Positions 1 to 10,300 of a DNA stretch of 44,583 nt are shown here, one piece after another. Within the stretch, counting starts at the first letter, position 1; each line of letters begins with the position of its first letter. Under the pieces are notes generated by a model. It saw only the letters and a list, made by a program, of their open reading frames with translations. It had not been told where the DNA came from and made no database searches. Source of the DNA: Acanthaster planci (lineage: Eukaryota > Echinodermata > Asteroidea > Valvatida > Acanthasteridae); contig NW_019091364.1 of the NCBI RefSeq assembly GCF_001949145.1, positions 2,456,501-2,501,083 of the forward strand, written 5' to 3'. Both the position numbers and the translations under genes were made by a program.

Positions 1-33
1 TCTGGGCAGTGGGGATGCTGCCCACTCCCCTCA
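1..33 (+). CDS. GRN: Granulin exon, 3' end only ([11 protein letters not shown])
   Basis: The window opens inside a granulin module. Eleven codons carry the WGCC motif, followed by a GTTAGT donor at 34. It pairs with the exon at 468 to finish the module. The same motif is nearly repeated at 1060-1092. Confidence 0.85.
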
Positions 34-3000
34 GTTAGTAAATTATCCTCTTCAAAAACAAATCTTATCTCTGTCAAGAGTAATCTTCAAAAGTTGTGTA
101 CACTGCACTGTCTTTGCTGTAGTGTATGTTACACTGAGCAGTGCACGCATGGTATTCCAAAGTCATTCAACTTTAGAGAAGCTTCTAAAACTTCAGACAG
201 AAGTTACACTCCAAGAACAAATCAAATGAAGTAATTAAGCTAAGCAGTACCTTCTACATCTCTTGCATTTTCAAGTCAATATCTAATTTGTACATGACAT
301 ACCCCAAAATGGGAGATAAATTGGTGATTCTGAGTTTGAAGTTGGAAGAGAACTTGTAAGAAAAAGTAAGTTATCAGCGTATCCCTTATGAATAATTCAT
401 TACTTGACAAGTACAACAAACAACTCACTGTACCTATTCAAATATTGCTTGTGTGTGTTTTCTTCAGGCTGTGTGCTGCAGTGATCACATCCATTGCTGT
501 CCCCATGGCTACACTTGTGATATTTCCACTGGAACCTGTTCACTTGGAGAGATGACTCTCCCTTGGTTTGAGAAGACAGAAGCCACATTCTTAAGCAGTG
601 ACTCTGTACCAGTCCCCAACATTGTATGTCCTGGAGGGAGATATCAATGTCCTACAGGATCCACCTGCTGCAAGTTAAATACTGGTGCTTACGGCTGCTG
701 CCCATATCCATTGGTTAGTAAAATCTTTACCATAGTATAATATGTTTAAGCTTTCTAAAGTCCTGATCTAAAGTGTCTGACGTGTTGATATCAGCTGAAC
801 CCTTTACAGAGAGAGTCAGACTTTTGTATTCTTGTTACACTTGCAGGCTGTTTGCTGTGCTGACCATATTCACTGTTGCCCACATGGCTACTCGTGTGAC
901 ATTTCAACAGCAACATGTCACCTCCATGATTTATCTCTACCGTGGGAACCAAAGAAGGAGGCTGCTTTACTAAGTGATCCTGCAGTGCCAGAACCAAACA
1001 TCGTATGTCCTGGTGGTCAGGCTCAGTGTCCATCTGGCAACACCTGCTGCAGACTAGCCTCTGGACAGTGGGGATGCTGCCCTCTTCCCCTGGTGAGGAA
1101 AGAACTTGAGGAAAAAAATGTAATGAATTTTACCTCTTTTGTGAAGAATCTCTTAGTGTTGTGTCATCAACTGAAATTAACATTGCTTCTCTATTTTTAT
1201 TCTTCAGGCTGTGTGCTGCAGTGACCACATCCATTGTTGTCCCCACGGCTACACCTGTGACATTTCCACAGGAACCTGTTCCCTAGGAGAGATGACTCTT
1301 CCATGGTTTGAGAAGACAGCCGCTGCACTCGTAACTGACCAACTGTCTGTTGGATCATAAGCCATCACCTCACAGCTTCTCAACAAATTTGAAATGTTCT
1401 GCTCCTCATAACTCTCCTCCCCATTGCTTTTGTTTTGTTCGTCATTTTTCATTGAAGACGCCAGCAGTTCAACCCTTATTTTTGTGTCAAAATCACTGCT
1501 GTTTTTCCTTTTAAAGTTACTGAACAAACAGTGGGTTGTGTGCTAAAATGTAGGCTCAAGAGTTTCCAGTCTTTGCAGCATCGCCTTTAATTCTTCATAA
1601 ATGTGATTTGACTTTTTGTGTCATGGTTCAGAACCACTTTGATCTTGTTCTCAGAATAATTTGCAGTTGATTGAGGCAATGCCTTTTAATTTGTTGGTGT
1701 AGTAAGCAGCCAGTACAGGTTTAGCATTTCTCAGCCACTGGCCTTTATCTCTACAGGTTTTGTTGGACTCATCTGAATCTATCAGAACATCGGCGTATTA
1801 CCGTCATCAACAGATATCCAGCTATCTTGCTCCAACCGGTAGCAACATGTAGCCACATTTTCATGCAGGATCTACCAATTAATGTTTTTTTGGCTAATCG
1901 GTTTCTTCCTCTTGCAGAGCCCATGCTTTTAATCATGCTTAGTATGCTTGTCAGTGCCTTTGTGCACTCCATCCATGGTCTCCGTGCATAAGCAGAGGAG
2001 GGCCTTCCTTCAGGGCTCCTTCATCTCATGGATATACGTGCACTATTCATTCGTTCATGCCTAGAAATTACACATGTACGACACACCTCAGGAGACAAAA
2101 CTGTGGTTAATAACCATAGCCAAGTAGTCTGGTTCCTGCCCTCAACTGAATTCGATAGTTCCAACAGGCAGCTGGGGCAGTATAAAGCCCAGACGTGGAA
2201 TCACGTGATGAGAAACAGCATATGAGTGGTGTGTCCTGTTCATTGGCAGGAGCGTTTCTCATCTCGACCTTGGCAGGAATGAATTGCAGGCCACATTTTT
2301 ATCATTAGGAGCCATTGTGACCAAATCGTGCAGGTCTTCGTATGTCTATACATATTTATCCCTGACTAAATGTTGTTCATCGTGGATGTCCTCACAACTG
2401 CAAGACGTGTGTGTTTTGGGGGAGAGGATGGCATCCAAAGGGGCACCCAAGTACTCCTTGGTTAACTTTTTCTCGGTTTCTCTCTTTTGACTGCAGCCTA
2501 GTAATGGCGGCATTATATGCCCCAACAGCTCCTCCATCTGCCGAAGCACGGAGACCTGCTGCATGATGGCAAAGGGTGGCTGGGGGTGCTGCCCTGGCGT
2601 GAATGTAAGTCTGTTTCCCCGATTGGTGTGCTCGCTGTAAAATGAGGATGAGGTTTGCCCGGGAAAGGTGGCCATAGACAAACTACCGTGGACATCGGGC
2701 TTGCAAGTGTTGCTGTGTAAACTACTTCTGCTTTGCTGCATCTTCCAATTGATCCCCCCGTGGCCAAATTGTAAACCTTTAAGCAGTATCATTTTCTGCC
2801 TTTCAGTGTTAGGTATTTACTACAAGGCATCACCTACAGTGCGTGACTCCCTTTTGAGTCGGACGTAGCTAGATTGCAACTCTTTTAGGCCTTGCCCAAA
2901 TTAGGATTCTACTGGTATGGCTTCACCTGCTCTCGACATATGTGAATTTGCAACCAGCAAAGACCTAGACCCACATGTAGCTTCACAATCATTTCGCTTT

Positions 3001-4211
3001 TTTTTTTCCCTGTAGGCTGTCTGTTGTCCAGACAAAATCCACTGCTGTCCCCATGGTACCAAGTGCACCAAGGAGAACACCTGTGTTGGTGCGGCCGGCA
3101 TCCTTTCGATGGTGACCAAGACCAAAGCCAAGGAAATGGCACCCAAGGTTAGTTTATAAAGAACAGAAAGGGAAGAAAGAGGGACTGGCTCCTCAAGTCT
3201 GGTGTTATCCGGAGTTGGAGCAGCATGAAATTTGTAGGACCACATCGCAAACCTTGGTTTCAATCTGATAAGAATCAGAAGTGCTCTTGTTCTCAGAAAG
3301 GCTTAATTTCAAAGAACTTGACAGAAGTTCGACTTGGCAAAGTAAAGATAAACTAGGAACCAATGACAAGAAATACAGGACACAAGACATTTTGGCTAGT
3401 AACAAGCTTTTGTTTAGCACAGGTTCTCCTCACTTAGCAGAGTCTTTGCTTCGTAGCTCTGTGAAACTAGCCCCAGAACCACTGTGTATTTTGTTATTGA
3501 TGCATTAACAAAGAGCTTAATTCCCAGTTGTGGCTCTTGCACAATGTAAACTGATCATTACCCCATATTGTTGGATGCACTGTGGAAAGCCACTTAGTAT
3601 GTGAGTGCTGTTGTTTTGGTTATAAGTCCTCATTTTTTCTGACTGATCTCTCTTGTAGGTGGAGACTGTGCCTTGGATTACTAAGACACTGGCCCTGCCT
3701 CTGGGCACCAAGGAAGGGAATGTTAAGTGCGACAGCAGCCACTTTTGTCCGGACGGCAACACCTGCTGCAAGCTGGCCAGTAGACAGTGGGGCTGCTGCC
3801 CTCTTCCCAATGTAAGACTTTTCCACAAATGCAGTCACTCTCGTACAAAATGCCGTATTATGAGGTCCTGACTGATGCCCTGCATATGCTAACAGGGCTC
3901 ACACCTAGCTAAGTCTAATCAGTGAGCTTTTGTCAATTTTTTTCCTTGGTAACCTGTACACAAAAATATCCTTTGGTACCAGGCAAACATCGACCAGTAA
4001 TTGACAAGTGGTTGCTGATTCTACACGAAACTGTCAGTATCTCTTACTGGTAGAGGGCTGGCCCTACATACGGGGAATACCAGTCTTGAATGAGCCTAAC
4101 TGACCCTTTTTTTTTCTTCGCTCCTCGTAGGCTGTGTGCTGCTCCGATGGCATCCACTGTTGCCCGCATGGATACACGTGCGACACTGCATCTGGGCGTT
4201 GCCAGAAGTAG
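1..4211 (+). CDS. GRN: Progranulin-type precursor, 3' part of gene (eight exons, 5' end outside window)
   Basis: The product is a secreted chain of granulin modules, known in animals as growth-factor and lysosomal proteins. Joining 1-33, 468-713, 847-1092, 1208-1330, 2497-2604, 3016-3147, 3659-3811 and 4131-4211 gives 1122 nt, 373 codons plus TAG. Every intron is phase 0 and splits a granulin module after its third CC pair region: one exon ends with a WGCCPLP-type motif and the next begins AVCC.D.IHCCPHG. Four modules are complete with the twelve-cysteine pattern (C..C..CC..CC..CC..CC..C..C) and a fifth is entered at the left edge. The signal peptide and earlier modules lie upstream of the window. 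The symbol follows the family; a one-to-one relation to vertebrate GRN is not shown. Confidence 0.95.
468..713 (+). CDS. GRN: Granulin exon: C-half of one module and N-half of the next
   Basis: The acceptor is TTCTTCAG and the donor GTTAGT. It has 82 codons: [17 protein letters not shown], a linker with [12 protein letters not shown], then a new module starting at NIVCPGG. It has the same length and phase as the following exon, as expected for a duplicated exon unit. Confidence 0.95.
847..1092 (+). CDS. GRN: Granulin exon, same length as the preceding one
   Basis: It has 82 codons between TTGCAG and GTGAGG. The linker is [12 protein letters not shown] and the next module begins [11 protein letters not shown]. 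Only a 133-bp intron separates it from the previous exon. Confidence 0.95.
1208..1330 (+). CDS. GRN: Granulin exon: C-half module and linker
   Basis: It has 41 codons and ends at GCACTC before donor GTAACT. The first ~100 nt are nearly identical to the exon at 468. If the donor is not used, the frame continues to a TAA at 1357-1359, giving a possible early-ending isoform. Confidence 0.9.
2497..2604 (+). CDS. GRN: Granulin exon: N-half of penultimate module
   Basis: It has 36 codons from [10 protein letters not shown] to WGCCPGVN, between CTGCAG and the perfect donor GTAAGT. This module is more diverged than the upstream ones, reading [12 protein letters not shown] where the others have CC.L..G.WGCC. 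Confidence 0.93.
3016..3147 (+). CDS. GRN: Granulin exon: C-half of penultimate module and Lys-rich linker
   Basis: It has 44 codons, [17 protein letters not shown] and then a basic linker with [10 protein letters not shown], which could be a processing region between modules (inference). The acceptor TGTAG follows a long T tract; the donor is GTTAGT. Confidence 0.93.
3659..3811 (+). CDS. GRN: Granulin exon: N-half of last module
   Basis: It has 51 codons. The linker [13 protein letters not shown] resembles the PW linkers upstream, then [16 protein letters not shown] and WGCCPLPN follow. The donor is GTAAGA. Confidence 0.94.
4131..4211 (+). CDS. GRN: Terminal granulin exon with stop
   Basis: It encodes [17 protein letters not shown], then the last cysteine in GRCQK and a TAG at 4209-4211. 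The acceptor CTCGTAG follows a T-rich tract. The protein ends immediately after the last module. Confidence 0.95.
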   Translation, partial: AVCCSDGIHCCPHGYTCDTASGRCQK

Positions 4212-4940
4212 TTGCACACCACGAGCAGAAAAGCATTGACAAATTAAACTGAGAGAAGGTGTTTAACCTTAATCAATGTAGTGTAATGCTGTATTGTGTA
4301 ATCACAAGGTGGCACTTTACTTTTGTTGGTTTTTTAAGTTGTTAGTTTTTTGATGGTTGGATTTATATACAGTTTATGGGATGAACCTGGAGAAGCTTGT
4401 TTTTTTGGCAAAGGTTGTTAAATTTTCCCCCAAATGCTAGATATTATTGAACCCATTACAAAATGTTCTACATGCATTGGAATATATCATCTGACTTGCC
4501 ATTCAGGAAACTACTTGAAGTTTAAAGTTTACTCATATTTCACTATCATGGAGTTGAACACAGGAAGCATTGACCCAGTTGGTGTATTCAAAGTGAAACA
4601 TTAAGAAAATCGTCATTCACACCTGTTAGAAACAAAGTTGGGTGTAGCCATTTCTGTATGCATTTTTGGATATATTGAAGTTTTTGAAGTAAATTGGATT
4701 TCAGTCAAGACAGCAGACACACTTGGGATACCAACTTTTATGTGCAATTTTGTTTTGCAAGCATTTTTTGTTGGGGACCAGCACCCCAGACAACAGCACC
4801 TTGCCTGTAAGTGCTTTCAAAGATCAGCCTAGTGACAATCATAGTTGTCACGACTACTGCACATTTTTGCTGCCGATGGAAAAGAGAAAATGGGACACGC
4901 ATGAAATGTGGTCGACCTCCTTCTGCACTACTTATGAAAA

Positions 4941-4946
4941 AATAAA
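4941..4946 (+). other. Candidate polyadenylation signal of the granulin gene
   Basis: A canonical AATAAA lies about 730 bp after the granulin stop, at the end of an AT-rich stretch without coding potential. The 3' UTR length is inferred. Confidence 0.4.
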
Positions 4947-5274
4947 ATACGAAAACTCCGTAAAGATAGAAGCATATGGTTCTGTTGGCATTTGTAATAA
5001 TCTTGCTCGGCACTAAAGTTGGAATGTATCACACAAAAGGGGAAAAATACCAACACAAAGGACCTCGTTACTTACCCAGTTTGCTTGCTTTATTCAGTCA
5101 CCCTATTGCCAGAAACATCCCGCGTTTGCCCTCGCACTTCTAGTTACTTCCACTGTTTCCGAAAATTGCTTGAGGTTGATAAATTCTATTGCGAGTTTCT
5201 ACGTTTTAAAATGATGTCAGGTAGCTTAGCTGTTCTCTGGCGCGCGAACACATGTACACTTGTGCTTCCCGAAG

Positions 5275-5366
5275 TGACGTGGCTCTCATCCACTGACGTA
5301 TGACCGACGTTGCTAGGAAACAGGGCGCCCTCTTTGGCTCAAATGTATCAATCTTCATCGGGCATG
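5275..5366 (+). promoter_or_regulatory. Promoter-like cluster: CRE half-sites, RFX-like site, short first-exon-like segment
   Basis: Two TGACGT cores (5275-5280 and 5294-5299) are followed by GTTGCTAGGAAAC at 5309-5321, which resembles an RFX X-box, and by a GCCAAAGAGGGCGC element on the minus strand (5325-5338). An ATG at 5343 opens eight codons ending at a strong GTGAGT donor (5367). This looks like the start of an unannotated + strand transcript, but no convincing following exon was identified. Confidence 0.3.
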
Positions 5367-5401
5367 GTGAGTTGGTATGCTGCTGGGTGTCTGTGTTTTT
5401 A

Positions 5402-6007
5402 TTATGCATTAACCACGTGATGCAGTAGCATTGTAATAGCATCCTTTTCCATTATTTGATAGCTAGAAAGGTAGTAGTAATATGTATGATTATACAAATA
5501 AATGCGGAAGCAAATTGTAGTAGTGACTGCAAAAGTATAGAGCCTCTTCCTGGTTTCCTTGGGGAGAAGCTGTTTAATCTCTTGATATTGAACAAAAACA
5601 ATAAATGTACACTCGCTCTCGTCTAAAATATGTAAAGGTTCCGTATTAAAAGAGAATCTGTGATCAATTCTCGAGGTGCCAGATGACATGCACACTTTGC
5701 GAGCCGGCTCTTTGATAAGTTTTTCCTGTTCCGTACCTGTCACCAAAGATAGTACCGATATAGCCCCGCAAGATGGGGAACTCGGCCCAAAAGGTATTAT
5801 CGCGGCGCGCGCCATTGGAGAGTGCATGCATAGGCGTTGCGTTAACATGTGCGTGTCTGTGTCACCTGCGCCTATTATATGCACTGTGCAGGCGTCCAAC
5901 CTAAATGCACCCTTGCGATTGCAATATTTTACGTCGCTGTGAAGTTCTCTATCTTGCGCCGCTATAAGATCTTTGCTTGACACCAGCGAGGTCAAAAATG
6001 TTTGCAT
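5402..6007 (-). CDS. Hypothetical 201-aa open frame, unrecognised
   Basis: This single frame is ATG to TAA and longer than expected by chance in DNA of this composition. No domain, signal peptide or membrane segment is recognised. An AATAAA on the same strand overlaps its stop (TTTATT on the plus strand at 5397-5402). The C-terminal third is rich in Tyr, Ile and Thr and looks non-domain-like. It could be a fortuitous frame opposite the promoter-like cluster. Confidence 0.2.
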   Translation of the reverse strand: MQTFLTSLVSSKDLIAAQDRELHSDVKYCNRKGAFRLDACTVHIIGAGDTDTHMLTQRLCMHSPMARAAIIPFGPSSPSCGAISVLSLVTGTEQEKLIKEPARKVCMSSGTSRIDHRFSFNTEPLHILDESECTFIVFVQYQEIKQLLPKETRKRLYTFAVTTTICFRIYLYNHTYYYYLSSYQIMEKDAITMLLHHVVNA

Positions 6008-6098
6008 TTGATTTCATGCCGCCAGGGTGCCAGTGATATGGGAAAGTGATCCCTTTGTTGTCGGGTACCTGGCCAAGATCATCATGGCTGGATACTAG

Positions 6099-7254
6099 GA
6101 GTTAGACGTATGAAAAGCCGCGAAATCATTACACGTGTTCTGTGTATCATAAAGGCTTCTCCCAACTTTTGCCGATGTCTGCATAATTTGCTTTGTCTTA
6201 AATCTTGCTCTGTGATCTTTCCAAAAGTAACAGTGTGATTGTGTAAGCTATCCAATTAAAGAAATGTACTGTCTACTATAGAGCACTGTGATTAATTTTT
6301 ATATTTTGGAACAGGTTTCATAAATGATAAATATAGCGCTTTCCTGCAGCAAAGCAATAAAAGGTTGTGGTGATAGACTTGTTGCTTCTTATTGAAATAT
6401 TCTTTGGCATTTTTGTTTATGTGGGCCTTGGTAAAGCGACTAAACGAGCGAAAACCTTTCATGGTTTTCACTGGTTTTTGCCATTTACTTATCCATCAGC
6501 TGGACCGTAATTCACTGCTACTTTTTACAGGTCTAGCCACAAGCAATTAATGATCCGTCCCTTCAGTGTTCTGCGCGCCATTCAGCAGACGTCCACTTGA
6601 GCTGTGTTTTGAAAACCATCCCACTGAAAAGTTCTTTTTGAATAGGTTTTCATAGATTTCCTCGCCCAAGTGGCTACAGCATGAGACAGGACAGCCCAGC
6701 AAAGCTTTTCTAATGCAATCATACTTATGAACCCTGATTGGACTTTAAACCTAGAAATATTGTGCCAGCATTTCGAGAACACAGTCCCAGGTACTCAGGT
6801 TTTATTTCTGGATTCACAACTTCATATTTTTGGCGAATGATAGAATGTCAACATAGCATGAACATCAAAATTATTATAATAGCATAGTGTGCATTTGCAA
6901 CCATGTACAATGATGTTAATTCATAATTTTAGTAAGTTATAAATTTTGTCATATATTTGCCCAAACCAAAACAGAAAGCTAAAAACCATGAGTCAAGTTG
7001 GCTGTTTTATCTCAAAATACCCCGGGCTTCAAGATTTCTTGAACATTAAAGAGGAGATGCAATTTGGGATACTTTGATACATTAGCATTAGCAAGACAAA
7101 GGAGAACAAAACACAATATTTAACTTTTGAAGTTAATCCTCTGTCCAAAACTGTTAAACTAAATATACACATAGTTTTATGGGTATATACAAAATAATTT
7201 TTTAAAGACTTTCTTTTAATTTGACAAACAGACGTATGGTTTCTTGTGATGTCA
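6099..7254. other. Gene-free spacer between the granulin and Dickkopf genes
   Basis: The stretch is AT-rich with no convincing coding exon. It probably contains the 3' UTR of the minus-strand Dickkopf gene: an AATAAA on that strand lies at 6801-6806 (read as TTTATT) and an ATTAAA lies about 40 bp past the stop. Confidence 0.5.
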
Positions 7255-7333
7255 TCATTGTCCGGGTAAGGGACGAATGGGTGTGCACCTCATGTGATCG
7301 TAGTCAGTCCAAAACTGCCAAACAAGCTCCTCC
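7255..7333 (-). CDS. Dickkopf terminal exon with the tenth cysteine
   Basis: After acceptor TTTTCTTCCAG the only frame that fits the phase-2 donor encodes EELVWQFWTDYDHMRC and ten further residues to TGA. C217 supplies the final cysteine expected in domain 2, which supports this join. Confidence 0.8.
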
Positions 7334-10300
7334 CTGGAAGAAAATAAGCATAAATTAGCATTGATTATAAGAGGAGTAATAAATCTATGGACATTCTGTT
7401 CCATTTATGGCCTCTTTGACAAAGCTGGTGTGGGGGAACAAAGTCGATTCCCCACGTACAAAAAAACTATCACGGACCATGCACTCTGGGCGTGGTTTAG
7501 AGGGTGAGTCGCGGGATGGCGACAGGAAAGTGTGGGATGTCTGAAACACTTGATGATGGTAGATTCAATCATGTCTGCTTTATCTACGTGGGTTTCACTT
7601 GATATTGCTTATGTTTGTGTACGTTAGTTTGTGGGATTGTCAGAGTTGTTACGAGTCACTGATTTTTGTGACTCGAGTCGAGTCATTTTACAGCAGAGAG
7701 TCGAGTCAAGTCATTTATCTCCAGGGAGGGGAGTCGAGTCGAGTCACCCAAAAATGCGACTCGAGTCGAGTCATTGACTCGAGTCATTACAACTCTGGGG
7801 ATTGTTTGTCTTTTTGTCTGACTTACTCTCTCCTCACTTGTGGTGTTCTTCTACACGTCAGGCCTTCCATACAGGGGCAGATGCTGTCGATTGTGTACTC
7901 CATGCCCCCAGCTGGCACGTAGCACTTGGCGTTGAGGGGTAGCCGGGCCTTGCAGACCGATTCGCCGTGCTGTTTGGCGCAGCACATGCCCTCGCCGCAG
8001 TCCTTGTCATTCTTGCAGCGCGCCCCTGGGGCAAAACATGACAGAATTGAGACATTGTGAGTACAAGCTGTACATCCAATATTTGCTGACAAGCAACCTG
8101 TTAAGTGCACAATGAAATTACATTTTTTTGGGGGGGGGGTTCTTCGTGTGTCATGATTGTGTCTTAAAGAAAATTAATCAGTGATGCCTAGCAACATTGA
8201 TTGACAATTTGGAAGTGAGTCTGTAGACTGAGGAACAGCGTACGAAAGCTAATAGTAGGCCTAGTAAAGAGAAACCGCCCGGCGAACACTGGAGGCCATC
8301 GTGTTTTGAAACACGATTCTCTCGAGGCCCCAGTCTGTTAACGTTCTTAAAACGGCCCCATTTTTGAGTTGTGTAAGGCTTGTCACATGTCATTACTCGT
8401 GGGCCACAAAGTTGAAGCGGTACAATAAAGCAATCCCCCTGTGGACCGACCGATTGCATAGTGTCACGCGCCGTTTAGTGAACTGTTACAACTTTCACGA
8501 AGTGCGCCACCCTGCACAAAAACGGGGTGAATTGGTAAACCAGTGGCTCAGCTTTCCAGGCTTTTGTTTTCCTTTGACGGGCCACGAACAACGGGGCCTG
8601 TCAGTCCAGATCTCCCAGGTGCAGCTTTCGCACAGAAGCTAGCAACTCTCAAGGATAACTTTGTCAGGTTTGCGGGTTATTAGGTTAATTGGAACAGACA
8701 CGAAACGGCCAATTGTAAACCCTTTTCTATTGGGTGATACCTAACTTTAAAGTTTGACTAATCTTACTGAATCAACTGCAAAACGGAACCCTGGAAATTA
8801 TGATACAACCACTACTGGTTAAAAATCAAAATGACACTACCAACCTGGCATCTGACCAAACGCAAACAGGCCTCGTATAAAAAAGCGACAGGACAGCTAT
8901 TACGAGTAAAAGTCGAGTAGTGCATAGCTTACGGTATGATTTTATGAGTTCAGTTCAAAATTTGAGGCAGTCACGATTTAGCACACAAGGGACTTGACAA
9001 ACTGTAGGCAGAAGTTAAGATGACTTTAAGCCCAATTTATGTTTCTTTGTGGGTACCTGATACTGGTTTGGAGTCGGGATTTAAACAATACTTTCCTTCT
9101 GCGACCAATTCTTGAAGGTGCTACTCTGCGGTTTCTAGAGTGTTTGCGCGTTTAGTTCCCATAAAAATGACAAAACGTCCTATGGGGGAGGGGGAGCTTT
9201 TCCCAGCCCTCCCCCAACCGCCACCAGCTGGATAGACCCCATCTTATTTCCATTTCATGAATTTAAGCAAGGTTCTGAGAAGTGTTTACTTGAACCAAGC
9301 GCGCTGTGAAGAACAGGCTGCTGACTGTTTGCACGATCGCGACTTTGGTACATTGTGCTCCGGGCATGTCTCGAAAAATAGGCAACTGTCAGGATTGAAA
9401 ACATCACAGAGTGGAGGTCCCAGTTGTCCCAGTTGCGAAGCCTTAGAACATGATTGTCAAGATTGTCGAAGGAGAGATGTGTTTTTAGGGACATACTTTT
9501 GTCGCCCCCCCCCTTGCCTGCTCGTCAAACGGAATGACAGCTCACCCCGGGGGACCCCATACAATGAACCCAGCAGGTAGCAGCGCGCCTGGCGATCTCC
9601 GCAGACAAAAACAGACAATGAGAGGTGACAGTTGCGACGGTGTGTGTTCCCCGGAAAAACTTGCTGTGTGTTCTGATTATTTGCTCGGGGATTTGTTCAT
9701 TTGTTTCCCCCGTCCTCCCCAACTTACTACCCTAGAGATTTGAGGGATAGCACAGTAGAAGAATGGATCAGACTACAATTTTGCTATTTCATCAGGGAGT
9801 AAAAGGTAACCGCATGTAATAGGGGCGATGAAATGGTACACTTTCATCGAAGGGATGTCATACCCATGACATCTTTCTGTCCCTCATGAGAAGTTACATG
9901 TATTAAAAAAAAAACCTTTGAACCCAACAACTCCGTAAAATACGCGAACCTGCTTCTATTGGTTGTCAAGTCTGTCATGCGCATTTATGAGGTTATTTTA
10001 AACAAAACAACTCGGGAAAAGTAATTCACCAGTACAAAAGTATAGCTTGTAATTTCAAGAGCAACTAAACGCTGCCAGAGATTTCCGAAGATGACACTCT
10101 GCATCTAAAAAAAAAGTTTCTGACCATGTACATATCTCAAAAAGTCAATTTGACACTTCTTCCTGATTTCGACGTGCTGGGTCACAATAGTTATTAAAGT
10201 CCTGAAATAAGTGATTTGGCCACAAGCATGTTTACCGAAGTTTGGATCAACGAACACAAAAGCTTTCTTGAGAATGTGCGATAACAGTCAGTTACGTTAT

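Noticed and set aside
2346-2792. 148-codon minus-strand frame
   Set aside because: It overlaps the granulin exon at 2497-2604 in antisense and has no recognisable domain.
6026-6098. 23-codon tail VPVIWESDPFVVGYLAKII and four more residues, considered a terminal exon (profilin-like ending)
   Set aside because: It is too short to assign, with a weak acceptor and a phase that does not fit the candidate first exon at 5343.
9257-9580. Cysteine-containing plus-strand frame in the Dickkopf intron
   Set aside because: Its cysteine spacing fits no family, it is on the opposite strand to the gene and it has no splice signals.
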